Positions 35,001 to 41,669 of a stretch of 64,000 nt of DNA are shown here, piece after piece. The notes beneath the pieces are model-generated. The model was not told where the DNA came from and did not search any database. It worked only from the letters and a program-made list of their open reading frames with translations. The DNA is from Puia sp. (GTDB lineage Bacteria; Bacteroidota; Bacteroidia; Chitinophagales; Chitinophagaceae), in contig JARLGZ010000081.1 in assembly GCA_031292515.1 (NCBI GenBank), positions 124,001 to 188,000 on the forward strand. The letters run 5' to 3'. Position numbers and translations under genes: made by a program. How positions within the stretch are numbered: position 1 is the stretch's first letter; every line of letters begins with the position of its first letter.

Positions 35001-36356
35001 CTGGCACTCGACCTCCCGCACGCCACCCTGCGTTTGCAGAACGGCAGCGCACAAAAAGTCGACAAAGGCAAAACCGCCTTCAACGCCGACCTCTTGCTCA
35101 AATGGTATGACTCTCGTCTGAAAATCGCAAAACCGGGTAAGATGGAACTTTTTTTGGAAAACCTATCCGGAAGCTTCCACACCGAGGGATTCTCCTCCAA
35201 CGCGGCAAATCCCTTATACGCCGGGAATCCGGAAAACATGGGGAATACCGGAAATAAGGGACGGGTCTGGGCTGCTCTCGCCGAAAAGCTCACCCTCCAC
35301 AGCGGAAAGCTCTTTTATAAATCGAAAAACACGACCCTGCAGGCCGCTTCGCTGAAATGGCAGCCGGAAGAACGGATCTTCTCGCTGGGATCCTTTAGCG
35401 TGAATCCCAACCTGAGCATGGACGAGACTTTTAAGAAAGAAGGAGCCTGGCAATCCGACTACATGCTCGTCTCCGGAGACCTCATCAACATCCACGGCAT
35501 GTATTGGAACCGGCGCCCCGGCGACACCACCCTCTCTGTCCGGAAAATCGAAGTCGAAGGCGTCAGCCTCGCCACTTTCCGGGATAAACGCATGCCCTTT
35601 AAACATGGTGAAGAAAAACCGATGCCTACCAAACTGATCAACACCATCCCCTACCCGCTACGCATCGACACGGTGACCATCAGCCGGAGCAACGTCACCG
35701 TCAACGAGATCGCGCTGATCACAAAAAAACAAGGCACCGTCCCCTTACAGGATATCAACGCGACCATCACCCATATCAGCAATTATGACCACGGGGACGA
35801 TAGCCTCACCATCATCGCCAGTATGAAAATGCTGAACAACAATATCCGCCATTTTTATTACCGGGAATCCTATGCCGACACCCTCTCGGCCTATCGCCTG
35901 AGCCTGAACGCTTCTCCGATGGAACTGCCCAGTTTTAACAAGGCCACCGTCCCGCTGGCATCCGTCGATGTGGAGCAGGGCCGGTCCGACACCCTCTTTG
36001 CACAGTGGGCAGGCAACAAATATGCTTCCTTCGGCAGCATGAACTTCCATTACAAAGACCTAAAAGTAAAACTGCTCGACCCGTCCGATGCGGAGAGGAA
36101 GACTTTCCTCCTGGCCCTGGAGAATGCCCTGGCCAACAGCATCGTGCTGCATAAAAACAATTCGAAAGAATCCTATGTATTTTTTGAAAGGGATCGCGAG
36201 AAGTTCGTATTCAACTACTGGGTGAAATCCGCGCTGAAGGGCACGCTCTCCAGCATCGGGCTGAAAAGCAACAGGAAATACCTGAGACAATATAAAACAC
36301 TCCGGAAGACCTATCCCCTGCCCGAAGCAGGCAAAGATAAAATTCAAAAAAAATAA
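32055..36356 (+). CDS. AsmA-like giant periplasmic protein
   Basis: A protein of 1433 residues with one N-terminal TM helix (about 41-62) after a Lys/Pro-rich cytoplasmic tail. The rest is periplasmic and made of repeated amphipathic beta-strands, with segments such as VEFSLWKKSLIVEDAVLHC and LSILSWTDLVFHKKIEIDSMDIQLP. That arrangement is typical of AsmA/TamB-like or DUF748-like proteins thought to bridge the envelope for lipid traffic. I assign the superfamily, not a named family. There are two repeat tracts: a KDESP duplication at residues 11-20, and a Ser-Pro-Asn tract at about 714-753 encoded by ten 12-bp units. It is cotranscribed with Pr6Pr. Confidence 0.7.
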   Translation: MTPSQENTPPPKDESPKDESLKGRLPTTRKLSPKQRKWIRRLLILLLIRFVIGGVLYYIVVYRFKDLAQIAVKKESRGLYSFDASDVEFSLWKKSLIVEDAVLHCNDTVNTRLHHDLQVPRIYLSILSWTDLVFHKKIEIDSMDIQLPALRSHEHGDRPAGRSPLSHGADTTASGNLPIAAGDSTGFQASRVLGMLQNLLTHLQVRALDVRNGSFAYSNTKTNTPFLSNKINFLIRNFKSRANRRDHLLSSDDIDLSIEDQQWNLPDGIHSLAFKRLHFSGKDQFFEIDSCHFHAAAAGDRNEILFSADKLFFNSRELSAIYEKGELLIDTLICFHPVLHLPNPGKQPKRDSLAAPGQTIRHVFKDISFRYIDVREGQLILGAGPRPSADNQAGNRSAYGTQKTDLRIYNLGLHPDQEPSITSDSIQLSLRKTQFLTRDSLFELSIDELVLHNNDVVFKNASFGPTDRNHADKSIHFTTPLLRLKDISLQDLVNKKLKASRAELIEPSITLADNGSGQGFDKDRSYRAGQSKHTAQPASLDSLAAAEKANREISHFYTNLHALGELIDVPDFRIVDGQVDYRSTGRIPVSMKMNKLNAQIYLDHFLTSDSLIDIKRSMPALTVKDIAVESKTVKLHIEDYHFQGSNRHNGAGHIKLSLANGTTLDGKDLYWEILDWDQYQRYRIIMIETLKAGELIVNLKKTSAAPAANASTASSPGLSSDSSANSSPNLLPNLSPNRSANRSANSSPNRSRRNLPAVHIGRIDIGRLAFSTSSPDQDIRLGAREICLDEVNTNRRFFTWNNIEGQFDFVSLRSGNTKASIGKIFFDNASESILQDLNGEIKIRSRAATRSPESEGSVHIQIPRLRLNLPIRSTDPTQWQLLSLTMDQPVIEVHKNQPSANNLEAQKKSPPFSLPVAIHTNKIDINKAHIRYISGSPKDTLSLLADLDLHLKDLQTSKDGNSWFQFQLADVDIAALHLDKDRLALDLPHATLRLQNGSAQKVDKGKTAFNADLLLKWYDSRLKIAKPGKMELFLENLSGSFHTEGFSSNAANPLYAGNPENMGNTGNKGRVWAALAEKLTLHSGKLFYKSKNTTLQAASLKWQPEERIFSLGSFSVNPNLSMDETFKKEGAWQSDYMLVSGDLINIHGMYWNRRPGDTTLSVRKIEVEGVSLATFRDKRMPFKHGEEKPMPTKLINTIPYPLRIDTVTISRSNVTVNEIALITKKQGTVPLQDINATITHISNYDHGDDSLTIIASMKMLNNNIRHFYYRESYADTLSAYRLSLNASPMELPSFNKATVPLASVDVEQGRSDTLFAQWAGNKYASFGSMNFHYKDLKVKLLDPSDAERKTFLLALENALANSIVLHKNNSKESYVFFERDREKFVFNYWVKSALKGTLSSIGLKSNRKYLRQYKTLRKTYPLPEAGKDKIQKK
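32085..32114 (+). repeat. 15-bp in-frame tandem repeat at the AsmA-like 5' end
   Basis: CCAAAAGACGAATCA (32085-32099) is followed by the same unit with one change (32100-32114), encoding PKDES twice. It is among the 12-30 bp in-frame duplications found near several start codons in this window. Confidence 0.8.
34194..34313 (+). repeat. Ten 12-bp units in the AsmA-like gene
   Basis: Ten consecutive 12-base units, consensus TCATCACCCAAC, encode a Ser/Pro/Asn/Arg tract. Neighbouring units differ by one to four bases. The coding strand shares the string CAATTCATCA with the 12-mers that start the GHL6-like gene 27 kb away. The tract interrupts otherwise regular beta-structure and is probably an extended loop. 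Confidence 0.85.
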
Positions 36357-36367
36357 TCCAGTCCCCC

Positions 36368-36976
36368 TCAACACCACTCGCACCCGGGGCCGCAGACCAC
36401 AGCCCCGCCTTCTCCGTCCGCCCTTCTCCCCGGCGACACCGCACCCGCCCGCGCCATCTCTTCTTCCGTCATCGCCCGCCCCATCCATAGCTCACGGCCA
36501 CCGGGAGCCCTCACCTCCAGGACACGGACCCGTATAGATAGCGTCTTCCCCGCCCAGGGATTATTTCCATCCAATATGATATAGTCCGCGCCGATCTCCT
36601 GCACTACCCACTCCCTTCCCTCCCTGTCGTCGGGCGCCACCCCTTCGACGCCTTCCTCATCATCAAGCATTACCGTCTCGCCTATCTGCAACGGAATCTC
36701 CGATTCCGCAAAGAGGGCTGGAGAAACCCTCCGCTTCATTGTCTCATCCCGGTATCCGAAAGCGCGCCCCGGTTCCAATACCAGATCGATCTCGTCGCCC
36801 GCCTCCCTGCCTTCCAGCGCCTCCTCCACAGCCGGTAAGAGAAAGCCCGTTCCATGCAGGTATAACAGCGAATGCCGGCCTCCTTCCCCTTCTTCCTCCG
36901 TCGACTCAAGAACCTTTCCCTCCTCATCCCTGATGAGCAGGCTGATCCTGACAACCCTATTCCAGGATATTTTCAT
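36368..36976 (-). CDS. SlyD-like FKBP-type peptidyl-prolyl isomerase
   Basis: A two-domain FKBP of about 202 residues that isomerises Xaa-Pro bonds and acts as a chaperone. FKBP halves flank an insert-in-flap domain: LLYLHGTGFLLPAVEEALEG, GDEIDLVLEPGRAFGYRDE, VSPALFAES and IILDGNNPWAGKTLSIRVRVLEVR. These follow E. coli SlyD closely. The tail lacks the His-rich metal site of E. coli SlyD but ends VVCGPGCEWC, with three cysteines that could bind metal. I take the ATG at 36976. A GTG at 36994 is in frame, but it lies inside the heptad array. It is downstream of GH116, 39 bases away. Confidence 0.85.
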   Translation of the reverse strand: MKISWNRVVRISLLIRDEEGKVLESTEEEGEGGRHSLLYLHGTGFLLPAVEEALEGREAGDEIDLVLEPGRAFGYRDETMKRRVSPALFAESEIPLQIGETVMLDDEEGVEGVAPDDREGREWVVQEIGADYIILDGNNPWAGKTLSIRVRVLEVRAPGGRELWMGRAMTEEEMARAGAVSPGRRADGEGGAVVCGPGCEWC

Positions 36977-36990
36977 ACTATATTCATTGC

Positions 36991-37018
36991 TCACTACTCA
37001 CCACTCCCCGCTCCCTCA
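36991..37018. repeat. Heptanucleotide array between the GH116 stop and the SlyD start
   Basis: Four in-phase heptads (TCACTAC, TCACCAC, TCCCCGC, TCCCTCA) fill 36991-37018 on the + strand. The last contains the TGA stop of GH116 (TCA at 37016-37018). The other end lies about 15 bases from the SlyD ATG. In the transcript the array reads as GTAGTGA-type units. Confidence 0.8.
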
Positions 37019-39928
37019 TCCGTTAAAGCGGATCTCCAGCGCCTGCCCCTCTCCGATCCGAATCCCTTCGTCCCCGCCGGCAGCGGTACCGCCAGGCGCA
37101 ATGCTACCACCAGCCTTAGCGCTCGCGGCCGCAGCACCGGCAACCCCGCCGCTCACCCGAAACACCCACTCTCCACCCGTCATCTGATGCGAATTCCTGA
37201 CGGCCTTACCATCCAGGGTAATGACCACCCCATCCGGTTTCATCCCTGCCGGCACTGCCACGGCGACGGATCTCAGCGACAGCGAACCGTGCTTCACCTC
37301 GATCCGGTGTAGATTCTTCCCGGCCTTCCGCTCCTGCCGGTAAGAACCCCAGCCTTCGGCAGCCGTAAACGGCGCCTTGAAAAAATCCGACCCCAGACGC
37401 GGCGCAAACCCGATATGCCCGCGCGGCCCGTGATAGGTGAACCCGCAGGCGGAAATAAAGGTCCCATAGCTGGCCATCGCCCGCGCATAGTGATCGCTGC
37501 ATTCGATCTCGTTGAAAGGGTTCCGCTTATAGGCATGGTAGCGGTCATGGATACTCTTTGTAAGGATCAGCGCCTCCTCCGTCATCCCCTCCGCCATCAT
37601 ATGCGCCGCCACCTGGTGCTCGAAACCGCTCATACACTCGCTGAAATAGCCCAGCTGCCAGGCCTTGGCATCTTCCCCATACGGCTTCTCCTCTTTTAGC
37701 GGGTTTGTATTCATCACCATGCCCCCGTCCCCCGCAAGAGCATAGAACCTTCCCCCCGGGTGGTCTTTGATATAAGGACCCACATCGGGTTTGTAATTGT
37801 ATTTCCAAAGTGCCCGTAGCGCGCTCACAGTCTTGTCCTTGTCGAGCACCCTCCCCAAACCGACCTGCCAGGCCCAGGACTGTCCATATACCTGGTCGAT
37901 ATGACAGGTGTTGTAGGATCCGATACTCTTCCTGCCCGCCACGGGATCAGGCCGGTGGATAAAATATTCTCCGTTGAACAGGTATTGTTCCATGTTCCTC
38001 CTGCCTTTTTCGACATACTCCCGGCATGTCCTGGCGAATTCCACATCCTTCATCTCTGCGGCCATCTCCTCACCCGCCCGGGCAGCCGCAATACACAAGC
38101 CCACGATCCAGGAGATCTCCCCCTTCCAGACGGCATCCAGCGTATTTTCCAATGGCGTGTCTTCCATACCGTCCTTATTCTTATCCTGCGCCAACAGGAA
38201 TACGACAGTCTTCTTTATATTGTCCCAGTTATTCTTTAGGAAACCGTCATTCGCGCTCATCTGGTGCTCCCGGTAAAACCGAAGGATCGTCCCGGCCTGC
38301 CCGTCGATAGCCGGATGCATATTCGCTTCGCCCCGGAAACCCATGCCTCCGTCGGGAAGTAGCGAGATACCGAGATCCACCCGTTGACGAGTGTCCCTCT
38401 CCAGCGCGGGGAAAACCCGCCCCGCCGCCTGTGCATACTGCCAGACATGCGTACAGGTCCCTTCGCAACAACCGACCCCTTCCCATGCATAAAACCTCCC
38501 CGACGACAGCCTGTGGGTCGTGGTGGTAGCCAGGATAGACGTGTTGGCGAAAGTCCGCTCGAGGAACCACCAGGGCAGCGTACTATCATACCAGGTAGTA
38601 TGCCAGAGCATCGTCTTCTGTCTCAGCCATGTATATTTCCCCGCGACATAGTTAGCCACGGCAGCCGCATCTTCAAAATGAACGGTATAATATCTCCCCC
38701 GGTCCGGAATTGCGCCCAATACCAGGTTCGGCATATGCCAGGCGATCGCAAAATCGCTGGTAATGCTTCCCGCAGCAGGCACTTTAAAAGAACGGGACAG
38801 TATCGCAATGGGTGCGTTTTCTTCTTCTTTCAGAAATCCGCTTAACAGACCGGGATCCGGACCCGATGGCAAAGACCCATCCTGCTTCGGGGCAGCTTTC
38901 CTGACATCCTCCAGCGAAGCATAACAACGGGTAGTCCCGGAAAGAGACACAAAGGCCAACGTCCCAAAATCGGCAGCCTGCCGGATCTCCGCATGATCTG
39001 AACTTGCCTGCAATGACAGGCCCTCATAGGAAGCCCTTTTGTAATGGGCTCCTGACAGACCGGCCTCACGGGGCCCATCGCCCCCCTTTGACCCTCCACC
39101 CGCTTTAGGCCATCCGGCCGGTTTCAGCGGCCCCAGGGGCTGATTGCTCCTGCTGAAATCCTTTTGCTTCTTCGCCGTCTCAGGCAAGATCCGGTTCTCG
39201 ACCCACCCAACGACGCTTGCCTCTATTTCTTTATCCGAAAGATTCTTTACCTCTATCGATTGCACCGTCACCGGCAAGCCGCTATTCAACTCGTCGCCGG
39301 GAATAAAGGGGGAAAAGGCCTTCACCTCGACAACCACCGGCAAGCCCTTCTGGGAATACCGGATCGTAGCCACCGGGTAGGTAGCCTCGAATTCGATCTC
39401 ATCCCAGTCTTCATGCTGCAAACGTTTCACGATCGTCTCCCCGGCTTTCCAATCCCCATTATGCTGCTTCCCGGCCGGCTGACGGAGAATCAGGGCAAAT
39501 CCCTGCTGGAACGGGCTCTCCTGAACCGCAGGCTCGAGGTACAGCGTCCCGCAGGTATTGCTGATCTCGTTTATGTTGAAACCCTCCAGTTTGATAGGTA
39601 GTATCTTGGGGATAGCGCCTGCCTGGTTCTTATTGAAAACATCCCAGAGCCACAACCGGCCGTCACCGCCGAGATACACATTGCCGCAACAGATCCCGCC
39701 CACCGGCATGCCGATATAACGCAGCTCCTGCCTGCTTTTACGATAGACGGTCGCCTGCCCCCTTTCATAAAGAGACCGCACCCACGCCGGATCGAACTTC
39801 TTATCATGAGGAACGCCATTTGGAGAGAAATCATTCGCCGTGAATGGACCCGCAACGGGAATAAACCTGGAGAACCCCGCACCCGCCGCCAATAATCCTG
39901 ACTGTTTTAAAAAGAATCGTCTTTGCAT
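37016..39928 (-). CDS. GH116 family glycosidase with Tat-like signal
   Basis: A protein of 970 residues resembling bacterial GBA2-type beta-glucosidases/glucosylceramidases. The N-terminus (MQRRFFLKQSGLLAAGAG) has twin arginines and suggests folded export. A beta-sandwich domain (about 40-400; RYIGMPVGGICCGNVYLGGDGRLWLWDVFN) precedes the alpha/alpha6 barrel (about 430-880). ENTLDAVWKGEISWIVGLCIAA and NTCHIDQVYGQSWAWQVG match the catalytic region, and the Asp of HIDQ corresponds to the family acid/base. A C-terminal Ala/Gly-rich tract (about 931-954) interrupts the last sandwich. It is divergent from the SGNH hydrolase. Confidence 0.85.
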   Translation of the reverse strand: MQRRFFLKQSGLLAAGAGFSRFIPVAGPFTANDFSPNGVPHDKKFDPAWVRSLYERGQATVYRKSRQELRYIGMPVGGICCGNVYLGGDGRLWLWDVFNKNQAGAIPKILPIKLEGFNINEISNTCGTLYLEPAVQESPFQQGFALILRQPAGKQHNGDWKAGETIVKRLQHEDWDEIEFEATYPVATIRYSQKGLPVVVEVKAFSPFIPGDELNSGLPVTVQSIEVKNLSDKEIEASVVGWVENRILPETAKKQKDFSRSNQPLGPLKPAGWPKAGGGSKGGDGPREAGLSGAHYKRASYEGLSLQASSDHAEIRQAADFGTLAFVSLSGTTRCYASLEDVRKAAPKQDGSLPSGPDPGLLSGFLKEEENAPIAILSRSFKVPAAGSITSDFAIAWHMPNLVLGAIPDRGRYYTVHFEDAAAVANYVAGKYTWLRQKTMLWHTTWYDSTLPWWFLERTFANTSILATTTTHRLSSGRFYAWEGVGCCEGTCTHVWQYAQAAGRVFPALERDTRQRVDLGISLLPDGGMGFRGEANMHPAIDGQAGTILRFYREHQMSANDGFLKNNWDNIKKTVVFLLAQDKNKDGMEDTPLENTLDAVWKGEISWIVGLCIAAARAGEEMAAEMKDVEFARTCREYVEKGRRNMEQYLFNGEYFIHRPDPVAGRKSIGSYNTCHIDQVYGQSWAWQVGLGRVLDKDKTVSALRALWKYNYKPDVGPYIKDHPGGRFYALAGDGGMVMNTNPLKEEKPYGEDAKAWQLGYFSECMSGFEHQVAAHMMAEGMTEEALILTKSIHDRYHAYKRNPFNEIECSDHYARAMASYGTFISACGFTYHGPRGHIGFAPRLGSDFFKAPFTAAEGWGSYRQERKAGKNLHRIEVKHGSLSLRSVAVAVPAGMKPDGVVITLDGKAVRNSHQMTGGEWVFRVSGGVAGAAAASAKAGGSIAPGGTAAGGDEGIRIGEGQALEIRFNG

Positions 39929-40054
39929 ATGCCTGTCTGATTAGATTCGCTGATTTAAATTTTTCAATCCTCAAAAACCTTCCCGGTTTCCCGGGATCCC
40001 ATACCCATTTTCCTGAATCCTAAATGTAATAAATGAGAGCCAAAATCCCCTCCT

Positions 40055-40062
40055 CAAACTTA
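40055..40062 (-). promoter_or_regulatory. Candidate -7 box (TAAGTTTG) of GH116
   Basis: An exact TAnnTTTG on the minus strand, 127 bases upstream of the GH116 start. No TTG is found at the -33 position. It lies back to back with the plus-strand box at 40087. Confidence 0.4.
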
Positions 40063-40086
40063 TTACACGGAAAATCCGGAAAAATG

Positions 40087-40094
40087 TACTTTTG
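40087..40094 (+). promoter_or_regulatory. Candidate -7 box (TACTTTTG) of the SGNH hydrolase
   Basis: An exact consensus match 24 bases before the ATG at 40118, giving a short leader. A -33 element is not recognisable. Confidence 0.5.
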
Positions 40095-40117
40095 ATCCCT
40101 ATAACTAATTGATACGC

Positions 40118-40735
40118 ATGATCTGGTATGAAGATGAAGTCAAAAGGGTCGAAAAAGAAAGAAGCAAGCTGAACTACGAACCCAGAACCCTTTTTTACGG
40201 AAGCTCCTCCATCAGGCTCTGGGAGACTTTATATGACGATTTTAAGGAATACCAACCGGTGAACCTCGGATTCGGCGGATCCACGCTGGCCGCCTGCGAC
40301 TGGTTCTTCGACCGCATCCTGTCCCCCTATAAACCCGAACGCATCCTCTTCTATGCGGGCGATAATGACCTGGGCGACGGCAGAAGTCCCGAAGAAGTTT
40401 TCATCTTCTTCCAGCAATTGACCGTTCACCTGGAGAAACGCTTCCCCGGCATTCCCTTTTCATTCCTTTCCATCAAACCCAGCCCCGCACGGTGGAGTAT
40501 CATCGACCAGATCAAATATGCAAATAGCCTCATAAAAGACGCCATCGACCAGGCAGGCCCTCCCTATCAGTACGTTGACCTCTTCGACAGCATGCTCGAC
40601 CCCGGCGGCCGGCCAATCCCCGATCTGTTCGAAACCGACAAACTCCACCTCAGCAAAAAAGGCTACGAGCTATGGCGCGGCATCCTCCAAAAACACCTCG
40701 TTCTAAATATTCAAAATTCCGTAACACCGATTTAA
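40118..40735 (+). CDS. SGNH/GDSL-type hydrolase
   Basis: An esterase of the SGNH fold, about 205 residues, without signal peptide and thus cytoplasmic. The four family blocks are present: FYGSSSIRLW (nucleophile Ser), NLGFGGST (oxyanion Gly), YAGDNDL (Asn) and DKLHLSKKGYELW (Asp and His). The start is the ATG at 40118; a TTG three codons earlier is less likely, and a -7 box lies 24 bases upstream. It is followed after 37 bases by an esterase gene, so they form an operon. The substrate is unknown. Confidence 0.88.
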   Translation: MIWYEDEVKRVEKERSKLNYEPRTLFYGSSSIRLWETLYDDFKEYQPVNLGFGGSTLAACDWFFDRILSPYKPERILFYAGDNDLGDGRSPEEVFIFFQQLTVHLEKRFPGIPFSFLSIKPSPARWSIIDQIKYANSLIKDAIDQAGPPYQYVDLFDSMLDPGGRPIPDLFETDKLHLSKKGYELWRGILQKHLVLNIQNSVTPI

Positions 40736-40771
40736 CAATCATCTCCGTTTTTTCCTTTCATTTGTAATGAA

Positions 40772-41581
40772 ATGAACAGGGAATATCAAAAATGGTTTAG
40801 CCCCGCGCTGGACAAAGACATGGAGTTGCTGGTATTTGGGCATGCCGGCCGCCAGGTCCTCTTCTTCCCAACCCGCACCGCCCATTTCTACGACTACGAA
40901 GACTGGAAGATCATCGACGCCCTGAAAGACAAAATAGAAGCGGGCCTTCTCCAGGTCTTCTGTGTCGACAGCATCGACGCGGAAAGTTTCTACGCCACGA
41001 TCCCGCCACCCGATAAAATCCGGCGCCATCTCCAATACGAACAATATATCATCCACGAAGTCCTGACTCTTATTTCCCGGAAATACGCTCCACCCCCTCC
41101 TTCCGGTGACGTGCCCCCGATCGCCCCTTCTTCGCATACCCATGCCCACATACACACCCACGCTCACACCCGCCGGACAGGTCTCACCGTTGCCGGCTGC
41201 AGCCTCGGCGGCTACCACGCCATGAATATCGCCCTCAAATACCCGCAATATTTTGACAGGGTGCTGGGCATGAGCGCACGCTACGACCTGAGCCTGTCCA
41301 CCGAATCCTTCCCCGATCTTTTCAACGGCTACTTCGACGAGAATATCTATTACAACATGCCCAGCATGTATCTCCCCAACCTCGCCGACGAATCCATGCT
41401 GGAGCCGATACGCAAACTGGACATCACCCTCGTCGTGGGCAGGGAAGATCCCTTCTATGAGAACAACCTGCACTTCAGCGCGGCCCTTACCGCCAAACAC
41501 ATCCCGCATCACCTGTACGTCTGGGAGGAAGAAGCACATCGCCCCAGGTATTGGAGAGCCATGGTACAGCAATACCTCTGA
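40772..41581 (+). CDS. Esterase-like alpha/beta hydrolase with His/Thr insert
   Basis: A cytoplasmic alpha/beta-hydrolase of 269 residues, of the esterase-D/PHB-depolymerase-like type. The nucleophile elbow is AGCSLGGYHA. A later Asp lies in VVGREDPF, and a His in EEEAHRPRYWRAM probably completes the triad. Between about residues 108 and 135 there is an unusual Pro-rich then His/Thr-rich insert (SHTHAHIHTHAHT) just before the elbow strand. It looks like an expansion, but it has metal-binding potential. It is in an operon with the SGNH hydrolase and ends at a strong bidirectional terminator. Confidence 0.8.
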   Translation: MNREYQKWFSPALDKDMELLVFGHAGRQVLFFPTRTAHFYDYEDWKIIDALKDKIEAGLLQVFCVDSIDAESFYATIPPPDKIRRHLQYEQYIIHEVLTLISRKYAPPPPSGDVPPIAPSSHTHAHIHTHAHTRRTGLTVAGCSLGGYHAMNIALKYPQYFDRVLGMSARYDLSLSTESFPDLFNGYFDENIYYNMPSMYLPNLADESMLEPIRKLDITLVVGREDPFYENNLHFSAALTAKHIPHHLYVWEEEAHRPRYWRAMVQQYL

Positions 41582-41596
41582 TAGGTCCCACAACAA

Positions 41597-41630
41597 AGAG
41601 GTCATCCCCCAAAACAAGGGAATGACCTCT
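41597..41630. terminator. Bidirectional terminator between esterase and OmpA genes
   Basis: AGAGGTCAT (41597-41605) pairs with ATGACCTCT (41622-41630), with further C/G pairs inside. It lies between two convergent genes and is followed by a T-run on the plus strand at 41643-41649. Confidence 0.75.
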
Positions 41631-41669
41631 GATCGAAAATCTCCTTTTTATTGCTTTGACGATTCTATC

